64,000 nt of DNA from JAVBMP01 sp031552195 (GCA_031552195.1 JAVBMT010000002.1:1-64000); one strand, 5' to 3'; shown: positions 31,958 through 41,253, numbered from the stretch's first letter. Notes: a model not told the origin generated them from the sequence alone. Numbers and translations are program-made.

Positions 31958-32935
31958 TCACCACTCCTTTTCCTTGATTTTTTCTTCCGTAATCTGGAAC
32001 GTTTGCAGGGGCGGGGTGGCTTCCGGGTCCAGCCCGGCGGCGAAGCCGAAAAGCTCTTCCACGCCTCGGCCCATGGCCCGTTTGAAAAGGCCTACCGGCA
32101 GCCCCACCGGGCAGGCCCGCTGGCATTCGCCGCAGCCGGTGCAGCGCCCGGCCAGGTGGGTGGCGTGGATAACCTGGAAAAACATTTTGTCGCGCACGCT
32201 GTCAGACTGGGTAAGCCAGTGCGGGTCGCGGCTGGCCGCAACGCAGTGGTCGCGGCAGACGCATAGAGGGCAGGCGTTGCGGCAGGCGTAGCATCGTATG
32301 CAGCGCGACATTTCCTTGCGCCAGAACTCCAGCCGCTCTTCCACCGGTATGTTTTCAAAGGCTTTGAGGTCGGAGAAGTCATCAGTTTGCGCGAAAGGCG
32401 GGCGTTCCACCCCGGCGAAATAGTCGCGCAGCACCGCATTGGGGTAAAGGCAGCGGCGGCACTTGCCCGCCAGCACGTCAGGCAGGGCTATCACATATTC
32501 CGCGCCGGAAAGGCTCGTCAGACGCAAATTTTCTTTTTCCACGGCGCAGGCGGAAATTTCGCCCGGATCAAGCCCCGGTTCCAGTTCGCCCAGCTTGGCC
32601 GCCACCGCGTTCAGGTCGACAACGCCGTTGCAGGGAAAACCTATAATAACCACATCCTCACGCGCGATCAGGTTTTCAGCCAGAAGCTGCGCCACAGAGC
32701 GGGAATCGCAGCCCTTTACCACAACGCCGACCTTGCGTCCTTTATATTCCGGCAGGAAAAGAGCGGTGTTCTGCACGGAAAGCGGGCCGGCGGAAAAAAG
32801 ATCGACATCTTCCGGGCTCCGCATGAACAGGGGGGAACCATGCAAGGCGTCAGGCCCCGGCCCCCAGCCGATAACGCATTCCACGCCGGGCAGCGCGTCA
32901 AGGATCATTTTTTTCAGTTGTTCATTCAATGCCAC
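31958..32935 (-). CDS. flxC: 4Fe-4S ferredoxin-type subunit of the Flx-Hdr complex
   Basis: A GTG start behind an AGGAG site gives 325 residues. The N-terminal part looks like the FrhB-type fold seen in coenzyme-reducing and electron-transfer subunits (VGVVVKGCDSRSVAQLL). The C-terminal part has cysteine sets CIRCYACRNACPLCVCRDHC and CTGCGECQRACPVG, for two 4Fe-4S clusters, plus an added CRRC motif. It adjoins flxB, and 79 bases separate it from flxD. Role: electron relay within the NADH-linked half of the complex. The letter is provisional. Confidence 0.78.
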   Translation of the reverse strand: MALNEQLKKMILDALPGVECVIGWGPGPDALHGSPLFMRSPEDVDLFSAGPLSVQNTALFLPEYKGRKVGVVVKGCDSRSVAQLLAENLIAREDVVIIGFPCNGVVDLNAVAAKLGELEPGLDPGEISACAVEKENLRLTSLSGAEYVIALPDVLAGKCRRCLYPNAVLRDYFAGVERPPFAQTDDFSDLKAFENIPVEERLEFWRKEMSRCIRCYACRNACPLCVCRDHCVAASRDPHWLTQSDSVRDKMFFQVIHATHLAGRCTGCGECQRACPVGLPVGLFKRAMGRGVEELFGFAAGLDPEATPPLQTFQITEEKIKEKEW

Positions 32936-33014
32936 AGCGCTCTCCTTCTATTGCGTTGAGCCTGTCTCGCCGGAGCGGTGGAGTGGTTTGCCCCTTGCGC
33001 CGCTATTTAGCGCT

Positions 33015-33494
33015 TTAGGCCGGGAAAAGTTTTTCCAGGTCCGCCATGCCTTCCAGCCTGGGGGCGGGGCCGAGGGCCCGCACCTGGGCGGTGAAGCCCG
33101 TTACCACCTGCTGCCAGCGCTGCCCTTCGGAGGCGGAAACCCAGGTGTATTCAAAGCGGCGCGGGTCAATTCCCAGAATGGGCAAGGCGCGCTTGAACAC
33201 CTCAAGGCGGCGGCGGGCGTAGAAATTGCCCTCCGCATAGTGGCAGTCTCGCGGGTGGCAGCCGGAAACCAGCACGCCGTCCGCCCCGCTGAACAGGGCC
33301 TTGGCCACGAACAGCGGGTTGACGCGCCCTGTGCAGGGCAGGCGGATTATGCGCAGGTCGGCCGGCTGGACCATGCGTCCGACCCCGGCGGTGTCAGCCC
33401 CGCCGTATGAGCACCAGTTGCACAAAAACCCCACTATATTCAGGGTGCCGGCCGGTTTGGCCGGGGCGCCCGCGTTTTCGGCTAGAACGGACAT
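33015..33494 (-). CDS. flxD: MvhD-like (delta subunit) electron-transfer protein
   Basis: The 159-residue product has the FrhD/MvhD core. It begins IVGFLCNWCSYGGADTAG and includes IIRLPCTGRVNPLFVAKAL, VLVSGCHPRDCHYAEGN and RRRLEVFKRAL. The conserved cysteines bind one 2Fe-2S cluster that delivers electrons to HdrA. The start codon lies 13 bases inside the hdrA stop, indicating coupling. Such subunits link a hydrogenase, formate dehydrogenase or NADH module to Hdr. Here the adjacent FAD/NAD subunit makes NADH the likely donor. Confidence 0.88.
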   Translation of the reverse strand: MSVLAENAGAPAKPAGTLNIVGFLCNWCSYGGADTAGVGRMVQPADLRIIRLPCTGRVNPLFVAKALFSGADGVLVSGCHPRDCHYAEGNFYARRRLEVFKRALPILGIDPRRFEYTWVSASEGQRWQQVVTGFTAQVRALGPAPRLEGMADLEKLFPA

Positions 33495-35440
33495 AGGGCG
33501 TTCACCTCCGCCAGAATCTGGTTATCCGTGAAGTGGGAAAGCTGAATGGCGCCTTGCGGGCAGGTGGAGTTGCAAAGCCCGCAGCCCTGGCACAGGGCCT
33601 CTATGACCTCGGCCTTCTTCTCCCCGCGTATTTCCGTGAGCCTTATGGCCTTGAACGGGCAAACCTTCACGCACTTGGCACAGGCTATGCAGCGGCGGAT
33701 ATCCACCACCGCCGTCTGAGGGTCGTTTTCCAGCATGTCGCGCGAGAGCAGCCCCAGGGCCTTGGCGGCGGCGGCGCTGCCCTGGGCCACGGAGGAGGGA
33801 ATGTCCTTCAGTCCCTGGCAGGAACCGGCCAGAAAAATTCCGGCGGTGTTGGTTTCAACCGGTTTCAGCTTGGGGTGGCCTTCCATGAAAAAACCGTAAC
33901 CGTCGTGGGGAATGCGCAGCTTTTCCGCCAGAGACGAGGCGCCTTGGGAAGCTTCGCCGCCAACGGCCAGCACGACGAGGTCGGCCTCGATCTCCACCTG
34001 GCCGCCCAGAAGGGTGTCAGCCCCGCGCACGACCATCCTGTCGCCTTTAGGGTAAAGCATGGACACGCGGCCGCGTATGTATTGCGCGCCGTATTCCTCC
34101 TGCGCCCGGCGGGTGAACTCGTCATAGCCCTTGCCGGGGCTGCGTATGTCCATATAGAAGACGTAGCTTTGCGAGTCCGGAATATGGTCTTTGGTCAGGA
34201 TAGCCTGTTTGGCCGTATACATGCAGCAGAATCCGGAACAGTAGGGACGGCCCACGGAAAGGTCGCGCGAACCGACGCACTGTATGAAAACGACGCTTTT
34301 CGGCTCCATGCCGTCCGAGGGGCGCTTGACGTGCCCGCCGGTCGGGCCGGAAGCGGAGAGCAGGCGTTCATACTGCAACGAGGTGATAACGTCGGGGTAA
34401 CGCCCGGCGCCGTATTCCTCGTAAATTTTCCAGTCGAACAGGTCGTAGCCGGTGGCGGCGATGACCGCCCCCACCCTCTCGTTCACTATTTCGTCTTCCT
34501 GCTCGTAATTGATGGCCCCGGACGGGCAGACCTTCGCGCAGACCCCGCATTTGCCCCGGGTGAACTGGCGGCAGAAGTTCGGGTCTATCGAGGCCTTTTT
34601 CGGAATGGCCTGCGGAAATGGAATGTTAATGGCGGTGGTCTGCCCCATGCCTTCGTTAAAGCGGTCGAAAGACTGCTTCGAGGGGCACTTTTCCGTGCAC
34701 AGGCCGCACCCGGTACACTTTTCCCAATCCACATAGCTGGCTTTTTTGCGGATTGCCGCTTCAAAACTGCCCACATAACCGGAAACGGACTCCAGCTCGC
34801 TGTGCGCGTAAAGGGTTATGCGCTCGTGCTGGGCTATATCCACCATGCGCGGGCCTAGTACGCAGCTTGAGCAGTCCACGGTGGGAAAGGTTTTGTCCAG
34901 TTTCGACATTTTTCCGCCGATGGAGGGTTCTCGCTCCACCAGGATCACGTCCATGCCGGCCTCGGCGCAATCCAGCGCGGCCTGGATGCCGGCCACGCCG
35001 CCGCCCAGGACCAGCACTTTTTTGGTAACCGGAAATTTCTTCGGGGTAAGGGCCTTGTCAAGCCGCAGCTTCTCCACCGCCATGCGCACCAGGTCGGCGG
35101 CCTTGGCCGTGTTCGCGGCGACGTCTTTCCCTATCCAGGAAACATGTTCGCGGATATTGGCCATTTCAAACATGTAGCGGTTCAACCCGGCCCTTTCCAC
35201 CGCGCGGCGGAAAGTGGTTTCATGCATGCGCGGAGAACAGGAGGCTACAACCACCCCGTCCAGCCCGTGCTCGCGGATGGCTTCGATAATGGCCTGTTGC
35301 CCCGGTTCCGAACAGGTATACATGCTGTCCGTGGCGAAAACCACTTCCGGCATGTCCAGGGCGGCGGCTGCAACGGCTTTGCAATCCAGCGTGGCGGCGA
35401 TGTTGCTGCCGCAGTGGCAAATGAACACGCCTATTTTCAT
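33482..35440 (-). CDS. hdrA: Heterodisulfide reductase subunit A, bifurcating flavoprotein
   Basis: The 652-residue product matches HdrA. It has an N-terminal segment (FICHCGSNIAATLDC), a thioredoxin-reductase-like FAD fold (VLVLGGGVAGIQAALDCAEA) with a 4Fe-4S cluster insertion, and four cysteine sets: CTGCGLCTEKCPS, CGVCAKVCPS, CIACAKCVKVCPF and CQGCGLCNSTCP. HdrA is the flavin site for electron bifurcation, passing one electron to ferredoxin and one to HdrBC. The gene starts within the hdrB stop (ATGA) and overlaps flxD. Together the neighbours make a complete seven-subunit set. Confidence 0.95.
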   Translation of the reverse strand: MKIGVFICHCGSNIAATLDCKAVAAAALDMPEVVFATDSMYTCSEPGQQAIIEAIREHGLDGVVVASCSPRMHETTFRRAVERAGLNRYMFEMANIREHVSWIGKDVAANTAKAADLVRMAVEKLRLDKALTPKKFPVTKKVLVLGGGVAGIQAALDCAEAGMDVILVEREPSIGGKMSKLDKTFPTVDCSSCVLGPRMVDIAQHERITLYAHSELESVSGYVGSFEAAIRKKASYVDWEKCTGCGLCTEKCPSKQSFDRFNEGMGQTTAINIPFPQAIPKKASIDPNFCRQFTRGKCGVCAKVCPSGAINYEQEDEIVNERVGAVIAATGYDLFDWKIYEEYGAGRYPDVITSLQYERLLSASGPTGGHVKRPSDGMEPKSVVFIQCVGSRDLSVGRPYCSGFCCMYTAKQAILTKDHIPDSQSYVFYMDIRSPGKGYDEFTRRAQEEYGAQYIRGRVSMLYPKGDRMVVRGADTLLGGQVEIEADLVVLAVGGEASQGASSLAEKLRIPHDGYGFFMEGHPKLKPVETNTAGIFLAGSCQGLKDIPSSVAQGSAAAAKALGLLSRDMLENDPQTAVVDIRRCIACAKCVKVCPFKAIRLTEIRGEKKAEVIEALCQGCGLCNSTCPQGAIQLSHFTDNQILAEVNALCPF

Positions 35441-36366
35441 AAGGCAGCCTCCCGCGTTTCAGGCCGGGCGGCCTCCGCGTCGTTTCCCGGCGCGGCGGCA
35501 AGGCGGCGCAGCGCCGGAAAGGGGTTTACCGTAAGCTTGTCAAAGCCGAGGGAGCTTTCGTCAGCGCCCAGGGCCAGGGCCAAAAGCTGGCTGTAATAAA
35601 AAACCGGCAGATTGTAGTTGACGTGGTTGGAGGAATTTATCTGCTTTTGGCGCAGGTCGAGGTTCATCTGGCAAAGGGGGCAGGCCGCGACCACGGCATC
35701 GGCCCCGAGGCGTGACGCCATTTCAAGAATGCGGCCGGAAAGCCGGGAGACGACGTCGGAACGCGGAATGCCGAAAGAAGCGCCGCAACAGTCCGTTTTC
35801 AGCGGAAAAGGCAGAACCTCGGCCCCGGCGGCGGCCAGGAGCCTGTCCATGCTCACCGGGTTTTCCTCGTTGTCGAAGCGCATTTCTTTGGCCGGGCGGG
35901 TCATCAGGCAGCCGTAATAGGGAACGACCTTAAGTCCCGCCAGGGGGCGCTTGACCATGCCCGCTATTTCTTCCGGGCTGAAGGCTTCGGACACGGCCTG
36001 CAAAACCGAGCGGATGCTGTGCGCGGTTTTGAAAGGGCGGCCGGTGAGGGCGTCAACCCCGGCCTTGAAGGCGGGGTTTTCCATGTTGTTAAGGGCGTTG
36101 CGCAGGTTTTTCAGGCAGCTCGGGCAGGGCGTGAGCACGTCTTCAAGCCCGATAAGCTCGGCCTGGAGGAAATTGCGCGCGGCCAGCGCGGCCGCAAGGG
36201 TATGATCCACAGTGTGGGCGGGGGTTGAACCGCAGCAGGTCCAGTCTGGAATTTCTTTCAGGGTAATGCCCAGCAGGCGGCAAAGCTCACGGGTGGAGGC
36301 TTCGTATTCCACCGAGCTGCCCTCGCCGGAACAGCCGGGATAATAGGCGAAAGTCAGGTTTTTCAC
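35437..36366 (-). CDS. hdrB: Heterodisulfide reductase subunit B
   Basis: The 309-residue product has both CCG-type cysteine sets of HdrB: the first around DWTCCGSTPAH and CPSC, the second around KTDCCGASFG and CPLCQ. Each binds the special noncubane 4Fe-4S cluster that reduces disulfides. It acts with HdrC in the cytoplasm. The N-terminal FAYYPGCSGEG is typical. Overlaps of four bases on each side show tight translational coupling with hdrC and hdrA. A physiological disulfide, such as that of DsrC, is plausible in a sulfate or sulfite reducer but is not shown by the sequence. Confidence 0.95.
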   Translation of the reverse strand: MKNLTFAYYPGCSGEGSSVEYEASTRELCRLLGITLKEIPDWTCCGSTPAHTVDHTLAAALAARNFLQAELIGLEDVLTPCPSCLKNLRNALNNMENPAFKAGVDALTGRPFKTAHSIRSVLQAVSEAFSPEEIAGMVKRPLAGLKVVPYYGCLMTRPAKEMRFDNEENPVSMDRLLAAAGAEVLPFPLKTDCCGASFGIPRSDVVSRLSGRILEMASRLGADAVVAACPLCQMNLDLRQKQINSSNHVNYNLPVFYYSQLLALALGADESSLGFDKLTVNPFPALRRLAAAPGNDAEAARPETREAAL

Positions 36367-37004
36367 GGCCTTTCCTCCGTTTTTTCCCGCCGTTCAGCCT
36401 CCTGGGCGGCGCGCAGGTGTTCTCCGGCGTCAAAGCGCCTGAAAATGGCGGCGACCTCTTCATGCCCGGCGGCGCGGCGCGGCAGTATTTTCAATTTGCC
36501 CTTGCCCAGCATTTCCGGGGCCAGGGTAAGATCGGAAAAAAGGCGTCCGGAACTGAGCTTGAAAAGAACCATGGAGGCAAGTTCCGAAGCCCGGCCGCCC
36601 CAGCGGACCGTGCGCAGGAATGAGTCGGTGAAAAGCCGCACGTTGCGCGCCGCAAGGCCGGAGACGCGCCCTTCCCGCCGTGACATGTGGCGGCAAACGT
36701 CCATGATTTTCGCAACTTCAATGTTGTTCGGACATCGGGTAGTGCAGGTTTCGCAGGTGGCGCAGAGCCAGAGGGCCCGGCTGGACAGCACGGTTTCTTT
36801 CTGCCCCAGCTGCAGAAGGCGCATGATGCGGCTTACCGGGTAATCGTAAATGAACGACATCGGACAGCCGGCGGTACAGTTGCCGCACTGATAGCACTTG
36901 CGCAAATCCTGCCCGCTCTCCCGTTCCACCTGGCGCATGAATTCCAGGTCGGGCGCGGGCCCGGCGGAAGTTCGGCTTAGTTGTATCGGGTCCATATATT
37001 CCAT
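36363..37004 (-). CDS. hdrC: Heterodisulfide reductase subunit C
   Basis: The 213-residue product has two ferredoxin cysteine sets, CYQCGNCTAGCPM and CATCETCTTRCPNN, which wire HdrA to HdrB. It is the first gene of the operon. The annotated ATG at 37004 has a weak ribosome site, while an ATG at 36995 lies behind GGATGGA and could be the true start, removing three residues. A 490-base intergenic region with palindromes separates it from the divergent TPP riboswitch. No alcohol dehydrogenase gene, which accompanies this operon in some relatives, lies next to it. Confidence 0.92.
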   Translation of the reverse strand: MEYMDPIQLSRTSAGPAPDLEFMRQVERESGQDLRKCYQCGNCTAGCPMSFIYDYPVSRIMRLLQLGQKETVLSSRALWLCATCETCTTRCPNNIEVAKIMDVCRHMSRREGRVSGLAARNVRLFTDSFLRTVRWGGRASELASMVLFKLSSGRLFSDLTLAPEMLGKGKLKILPRRAAGHEEVAAIFRRFDAGEHLRAAQEAERREKTEERP

Positions 37005-37495
37005 CCGCTTGTTAAAAAATAAACAATCGTTTCATAAATACGGAATAAGCCCCGTAAATAGCGGTATTTACCGCCAGGCAAAAAGCGTATCCACGATTCA
37101 TTTTTAGGATAAAGACGCTGATTTTTGCCGGTCCGTCAAAGCTGTTTCATCCATAAAGTGGCGTGACAGCTATAAATCCAACTTTGTGAGCATAATCAAT
37201 TTTGACTCCTTTGTACAAGTATTTTTTAATTGTACAATATTTCACGACAGGGGCGCGGATTAACCCAGAAAAATCAGACGGCCTGAGCACGCGATATTCC
37301 AGCGTTAATTCGCGCATGGGGCCTCAAGATTGTTTTCTAACATTTTTTTATATTATTGACATGTTTTTTTTTACATTTTGCGAATAAACGGCGAAACTAG
37401 CGGCGCGAACGGAATCAGCCTTTCCGTTTTTCCTTATGGGAACAGCGCGGCAATATTCTTTACCGTCTGAGCAAAATATATTATGAAGTTTTCAT
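37005..37495. promoter_or_regulatory. Divergent hdr/thiC upstream region with palindromes
   Basis: About 490 AT-rich bases without a gene. GTAAATA, four bases, TATTTAC at 37054-37071 is a 7-4-7 palindrome near the hdrC start. Two identical palindromes TTGTACAA lie at 37211-37218 and 37230-37237, separated by 11 bases. They look like paired operator sites, but the regulator is unknown. Confidence 0.4.
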
Positions 37496-37606
37496 AGCTA
37501 GGGGGGCCCGGTTGCGGGCTGAGATGGGCGCGGCCCACCACCCTTTGAACCTGATGCAGCGTATTCCGGCCTTTTGCCGGTGAACTGCCGTAGGGAAGCT
37601 GGAGTC
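37496..37606 (+). ncRNA. TPP (thiamine pyrophosphate) riboswitch
   Basis: The conserved THI-element parts appear in order: a GGGGGGCCC stem, CTGAGATG, ACCCTTTGAACCTGAT and CGTAGGGAAGC. It is followed at once by an intrinsic terminator and 80 bases later by thiC. Ligand binding should end thiC transcription, so thiC would be expressed when thiamine is scarce. Confidence 0.95.
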
Positions 37607-37617
37607 ATAAGCTCTTT

Positions 37618-37642
37618 GCCCACCTGCGTGGGCATTTTTTTT
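37618..37642 (+). terminator. Riboswitch terminator ahead of thiC
   Basis: GCCCAC, loop CTGC, GTGGGC, then a long T-run at 37635-37642. It forms the off-state of the TPP riboswitch expression platform. Confidence 0.9.
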
Positions 37643-37686
37643 GATGCCCGCGAGCGATCCGCGCATCATTACCAACCGAGGAGCTT

Positions 37687-38958
37687 ATGGATATTTTTTC
37701 ACGCAACGCCTCTCTGTCTTCATTGTTCAAGCGGCACGGCAAAAGCCTCTCCGAGGACGAAGGAATTTCTCCCGACGAGATTGCAGGCGCCGTTAACGGC
37801 GGGCGCATGGCGCTGCTCGGCAACCCCGCCCACCCTGCCCTCGCTCCCGTCCTTATAGGGCAGCCTTGCCGCGTCAAGGTCAACGCCAACATAGGCACGT
37901 CACCCCTCAACCACTGCATGCAAACGGAGCTGGAAAAACTTGACGCCGCCGTGCTGGCCGGAGCGGATACCGTAATGGACCTTTCCACCGCCGGAGACCT
38001 TGACGCCATCCGCGCGGAAATGCTTTCCCGCTGCCCCAGGCCGCTCGGCACGGTTCCCCTGTATGCCGTCGGCAAACTTTATTTCGACGCGGGGCGCGAT
38101 CCGGCGGACATAACCCCGGAAGCGCTTTTCAAGGAAATAGAAAAGCAGGCCGGGCAAGGGGTTGACTTCATGACCGTTCATTGCGGCCTGACCAGGCGCG
38201 GAGCCGAGTGGGCCATGGGCGGGGAACGCCTTATGGGCATAGTGTCCAGAGGCGGGGCTATCCTTGCCCGCTGGATGATGAAAAACGGCAAGGAAAACCC
38301 GCTGTTGACGGATTTTGACCGGGTTGTGGATATCGCCTTGCGGCACAATGTAACGCTTTCGCTGGGCGACGGCTTGCGCCCCGGCGCGGGGTGCGACGCG
38401 GGCGACGCCGCCCAGTTCGAGGAAGTCATCACCCTGGGCAGGCTTGCCCGGCACGCGCTTTCCCGTGGCGTGCAATGCATGGTGGAGGGGCCGGGGCATG
38501 TGCGCCTGCATGAAGTTGAAAGCCAGATACAGACTATAAAACGTTTGACGGATAACGCCCCGCTTTACGTTCTTGGCCCTTTGGCGACTGACGCGGCCCC
38601 CGGCTACGACCATATCGCGGGGGCCATCGGCGGAGCCGCCGCGGTGCGGGCCGGGGCGGATTTCCTTTGTTACCTGACCCCGGCCGAGCATGTGGCCTTG
38701 CCTGACATTGATGACGTTCGCGCCGGGGTGATGGCTTCACGCGTTGCCGCCCAGGCCGGCGAAGCGGCGCTTGAAAGGCCTCGCGCCGTGCGTCGTGAAA
38801 ACGCCTTGTCCAAAGCCCGTGCGGCGCTCGACTGGGAAAGCATGCGCCAGCTGGCCCTTGATCCGGGTGCGGTCCGTTCCCGGCGTGAGCAGCATAAAAA
38901 TGAGGAAGTTTGCGGCATGTGCGGCAAGTTTTGCGCTATTAAAATGCTGCAAAGCTAG
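37687..38958 (+). CDS. thiC: Phosphomethylpyrimidine synthase
   Basis: The 423-residue product is the short anaerobic-type ThiC. Recognisable parts are RVKVNANIGTSPLNHC, ADTVMDLSTAG, FMTVHCGLTRRGAEWA, SLGDGLRPGAGCDA, EGPGHVRLHEVE and the C-terminal radical-SAM cluster CGMCGKFC. It rearranges aminoimidazole ribotide to the pyrimidine of thiamine, releasing formate and CO. An AGGAG site lies six bases before the ATG. The TPP riboswitch upstream governs it. No other thi gene follows, so the rest of the pathway is elsewhere. Confidence 0.97.
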   Translation: MDIFSRNASLSSLFKRHGKSLSEDEGISPDEIAGAVNGGRMALLGNPAHPALAPVLIGQPCRVKVNANIGTSPLNHCMQTELEKLDAAVLAGADTVMDLSTAGDLDAIRAEMLSRCPRPLGTVPLYAVGKLYFDAGRDPADITPEALFKEIEKQAGQGVDFMTVHCGLTRRGAEWAMGGERLMGIVSRGGAILARWMMKNGKENPLLTDFDRVVDIALRHNVTLSLGDGLRPGAGCDAGDAAQFEEVITLGRLARHALSRGVQCMVEGPGHVRLHEVESQIQTIKRLTDNAPLYVLGPLATDAAPGYDHIAGAIGGAAAVRAGADFLCYLTPAEHVALPDIDDVRAGVMASRVAAQAGEAALERPRAVRRENALSKARAALDWESMRQLALDPGAVRSRREQHKNEEVCGMCGKFCAIKMLQS

Positions 38959-38987
38959 AAAGCGGCCGGGCGGCCCTGACTCCGCTT

Positions 38988-39030
38988 CGCAATGACCGCT
39001 GGCGGACAAAATTCGTTTGCGGTCATTGCG
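38988..39030. terminator. Dyad after thiC
   Basis: CGCAATGACCGC and GCGGTCATTGCG form a 12-bp stem with a 19-base loop between convergent thiC and the membrane gene. No T-run is present, so it is a weak terminator candidate. Confidence 0.4.
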
Positions 39031-39089
39031 CGGCAAAATTCACGAACAGGCAGCGCGTGAAATTCGCCCGTTCCATGCTGGCGTAGTGA

Positions 39090-39545
39090 TCAGGCCTGCC
39101 CGTTGCGGCGCAGTTTTTTCAGGCTCCGCCTTCCGGCGAAGAGCAGAAGAAGGGGGCCGCTGGCTAAAATAAGGGCCAGGGCTTGCAGTGTGGTGGTTTT
39201 TCCCATGTCCAGCATGGCTTTCAGGGAGAGGGGGTTGGGGTTCAGAAACAGGTGCCAGGCGCAGGCAAGGGCGGCCGCTGCGGCCAAAAGCCCCAGAAAC
39301 CCGGAGAAAACGCGAAAACGCCCTGAGACCGCGCCGATAACCAGCGGCGTGAGGCGTCCGGCGGCGTAAGAGGCCAGCAGCAGCCCCCCATAGGAAAACA
39401 TCATGGTCATCCACCATTGGGTGGAAAATTTGAACATGGCCACGTAGGCGCACCACAACAGAATGCCCCCTATAGCTGCGGCCAGGGCGAAAGACGACAG
39501 AAAACACGGAAAGGCGGAGAACAGGCTGGCGATGATTTTCTTCAT
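39090..39545 (-). CDS. Small polytopic membrane protein of unknown function
   Basis: The 151-residue product has four predicted membrane helices: near residues 8-38, 45-65, 78-100 and 118-138, with short polar loops and a basic C-terminal tail (RRSLKKLRRNG). I recognise no family motif. It begins 24 bases after the folC stop in the same direction, so the two are probably co-transcribed, though no functional link is evident. The ATG is preceded by an AT-rich leader without a strong ribosome site. Confidence 0.6.
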   Translation of the reverse strand: MKKIIASLFSAFPCFLSSFALAAAIGGILLWCAYVAMFKFSTQWWMTMMFSYGGLLLASYAAGRLTPLVIGAVSGRFRVFSGFLGLLAAAAALACAWHLFLNPNPLSLKAMLDMGKTTTLQALALILASGPLLLLFAGRRSLKKLRRNGQA

Positions 39546-39569
39546 AAAAGAGCCGGAACGGTTGGTATG

Positions 39570-40967
39570 TTATAATAATTCTGGGAATAGGGCGAACAGT
39601 TCGCCCAAAAGATACAATGAACCGCAGACAAGCACCGGGGGGCAGTTTCGCAGCCTTTCAGCCTGCGTGTCCGGGTCGGCGCTGCCCAGAACCTCGTGAC
39701 GGAGCAAAACGTGGCGCACGGCTTCGCGCAGGGCGCTTTCAAGGTTCAGCTCCGCCTTGGCGGAAAGTCCGATCAATCCGGCCAGGGCCTCGGGCTCCAT
39801 GGCCCGGGGGTTGTCTTTGATGCGCGGCACGAAAACAGGGCCGGTAGCCAGGCTGCGCAGGTGGGCCGCAAGTTTTTCCGGATCTTTATCCGCCAGGCAG
39901 GAAAACACCACCGCCCCCGGGGCGATGCCGCGCCGGGCCAGCTCCAGGCCAAGGGCGGCCATGCCGTGCGCGTTGTGCGCCCCGTCCAGGATAAGGGACG
40001 GGTGGACCAGCGGGTAGCCGCCGCTTGCGGGCACAATCTGAAAACGCCCAGGCAGCCGGGCCTCGGACAGGGCGTGTTTTTCCGCTTCGGCAAGCCCGCC
40101 CGCGTCCGTTTGCCCGGCTCGGCAGGGCAAGGCTTCGCGCGCGGCAACGGCCCGCCAGGTTTTCAGCGCCAATGCGGCGTTTTCCAACTGGTGGCGTCCG
40201 GAAAGGCGCATGGGCGACGCGCCGGACAGCAACTCCGGCGGCAGGGCCTTAATATCTTCTTCGCCCGCGAAATGCAATTCGACGCCGTGTTCGGCGGCCT
40301 CTTTTTCCAGCGCCCTCCGCGCTTCCGGCGGCTGCGCGGCGGAAAAGGCCGGGCGTCCGCGGCGCATGGCCCCGGCCTTATCACGGGCGATGGCTTCGAG
40401 GGTATCGCCCAGGATGTCGCAGTGGTCGAGGGCGATCGGGGTGAACACCACATAGTCTGCCCACAGGGCGGTTGTGGCGTCGAAAGTTCCGCCCAGCCCG
40501 GTTTCCATTACGGCCACGTCCGTCTTGGCAAGCGCGAAAGAACTTACCGCCATGGCGGTCATGAATTCGAAGTAGCTCAAACATTCCCCGCCGTTGGCCA
40601 TAACCTCGTTGGCCGCCTCCAGCAAAAGCTCCGGCGGCGCGAAGCTGTTCGCGATCGAGCCGTTCTTGCCCGGAACGCCCTCAGGAACGAACCCTGGCGG
40701 CAAAATCCGGATGCGTTCGCGAAAGGAAACGAAATGAGGCGAGGTATGCAGGCCGGTTTTAAAGCCGTGGGCTTGCGCCAGAAAGGCCAGGAAAGAGGAA
40801 ACCGAGCCTTTGCCGTTTGTTCCGGCTACCTGCACGGTCAGGAAAGGCGGCCGGGCCAGGCGCATATTTTCCAGCACAAGGCTTATCCTTTCCAGCCCGG
40901 GGCGCATGCGGAACATTCCAAGCCCGTCAAGGCGGGCCTCAACTTCCTGTAAAGAAGAAAAAAACAT
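39570..40967 (-). CDS. folC: Dihydrofolate synthase/folylpolyglutamate synthase
   Basis: The 465-residue product has the Mur-ligase fold of FolC. It shows the P-loop VAGTNGKGSVSSFL, HTSPHFVSFRERI for folate binding, AVMETGLGGTFDATTAL and the C-terminal LILDGAHNAHGM. It adds glutamate to dihydropteroate or folates with ATP. The middle has a longer spacer (about residues 100-125) than E. coli FolC. It is followed 24 bases later by a small membrane-protein gene and is divergent from the GGDEF gene. Confidence 0.95.
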   Translation of the reverse strand: MFFSSLQEVEARLDGLGMFRMRPGLERISLVLENMRLARPPFLTVQVAGTNGKGSVSSFLAFLAQAHGFKTGLHTSPHFVSFRERIRILPPGFVPEGVPGKNGSIANSFAPPELLLEAANEVMANGGECLSYFEFMTAMAVSSFALAKTDVAVMETGLGGTFDATTALWADYVVFTPIALDHCDILGDTLEAIARDKAGAMRRGRPAFSAAQPPEARRALEKEAAEHGVELHFAGEEDIKALPPELLSGASPMRLSGRHQLENAALALKTWRAVAAREALPCRAGQTDAGGLAEAEKHALSEARLPGRFQIVPASGGYPLVHPSLILDGAHNAHGMAALGLELARRGIAPGAVVFSCLADKDPEKLAAHLRSLATGPVFVPRIKDNPRAMEPEALAGLIGLSAKAELNLESALREAVRHVLLRHEVLGSADPDTQAERLRNCPPVLVCGSLYLLGELFALFPELL

Positions 40968-41253
40968 GGCGGTTTCCGTTATTCGAAATTTTTTAAAATG
41001 GGCTCTCAGTCCGGCTCTCTCCGCTTTCGGAACCGTAGCGGCCGCAAAACGTTACATCCGTGATTCAAATGACTGGCATATAACATATACATTATTTTGT
41101 AAAAATTAATTTTGTTGAATATATTCTGCAAACTGGTAATGTTATCGCGGTAATGTTTTAAGGCAGGGTATAGTTTGTGTGCTCCTTGCACAGCCTGCGC
41201 GTTTGGGCGGGCGTTGCGTTGTTAAGGACCTATAAACGTGCCATGGGGAACGT

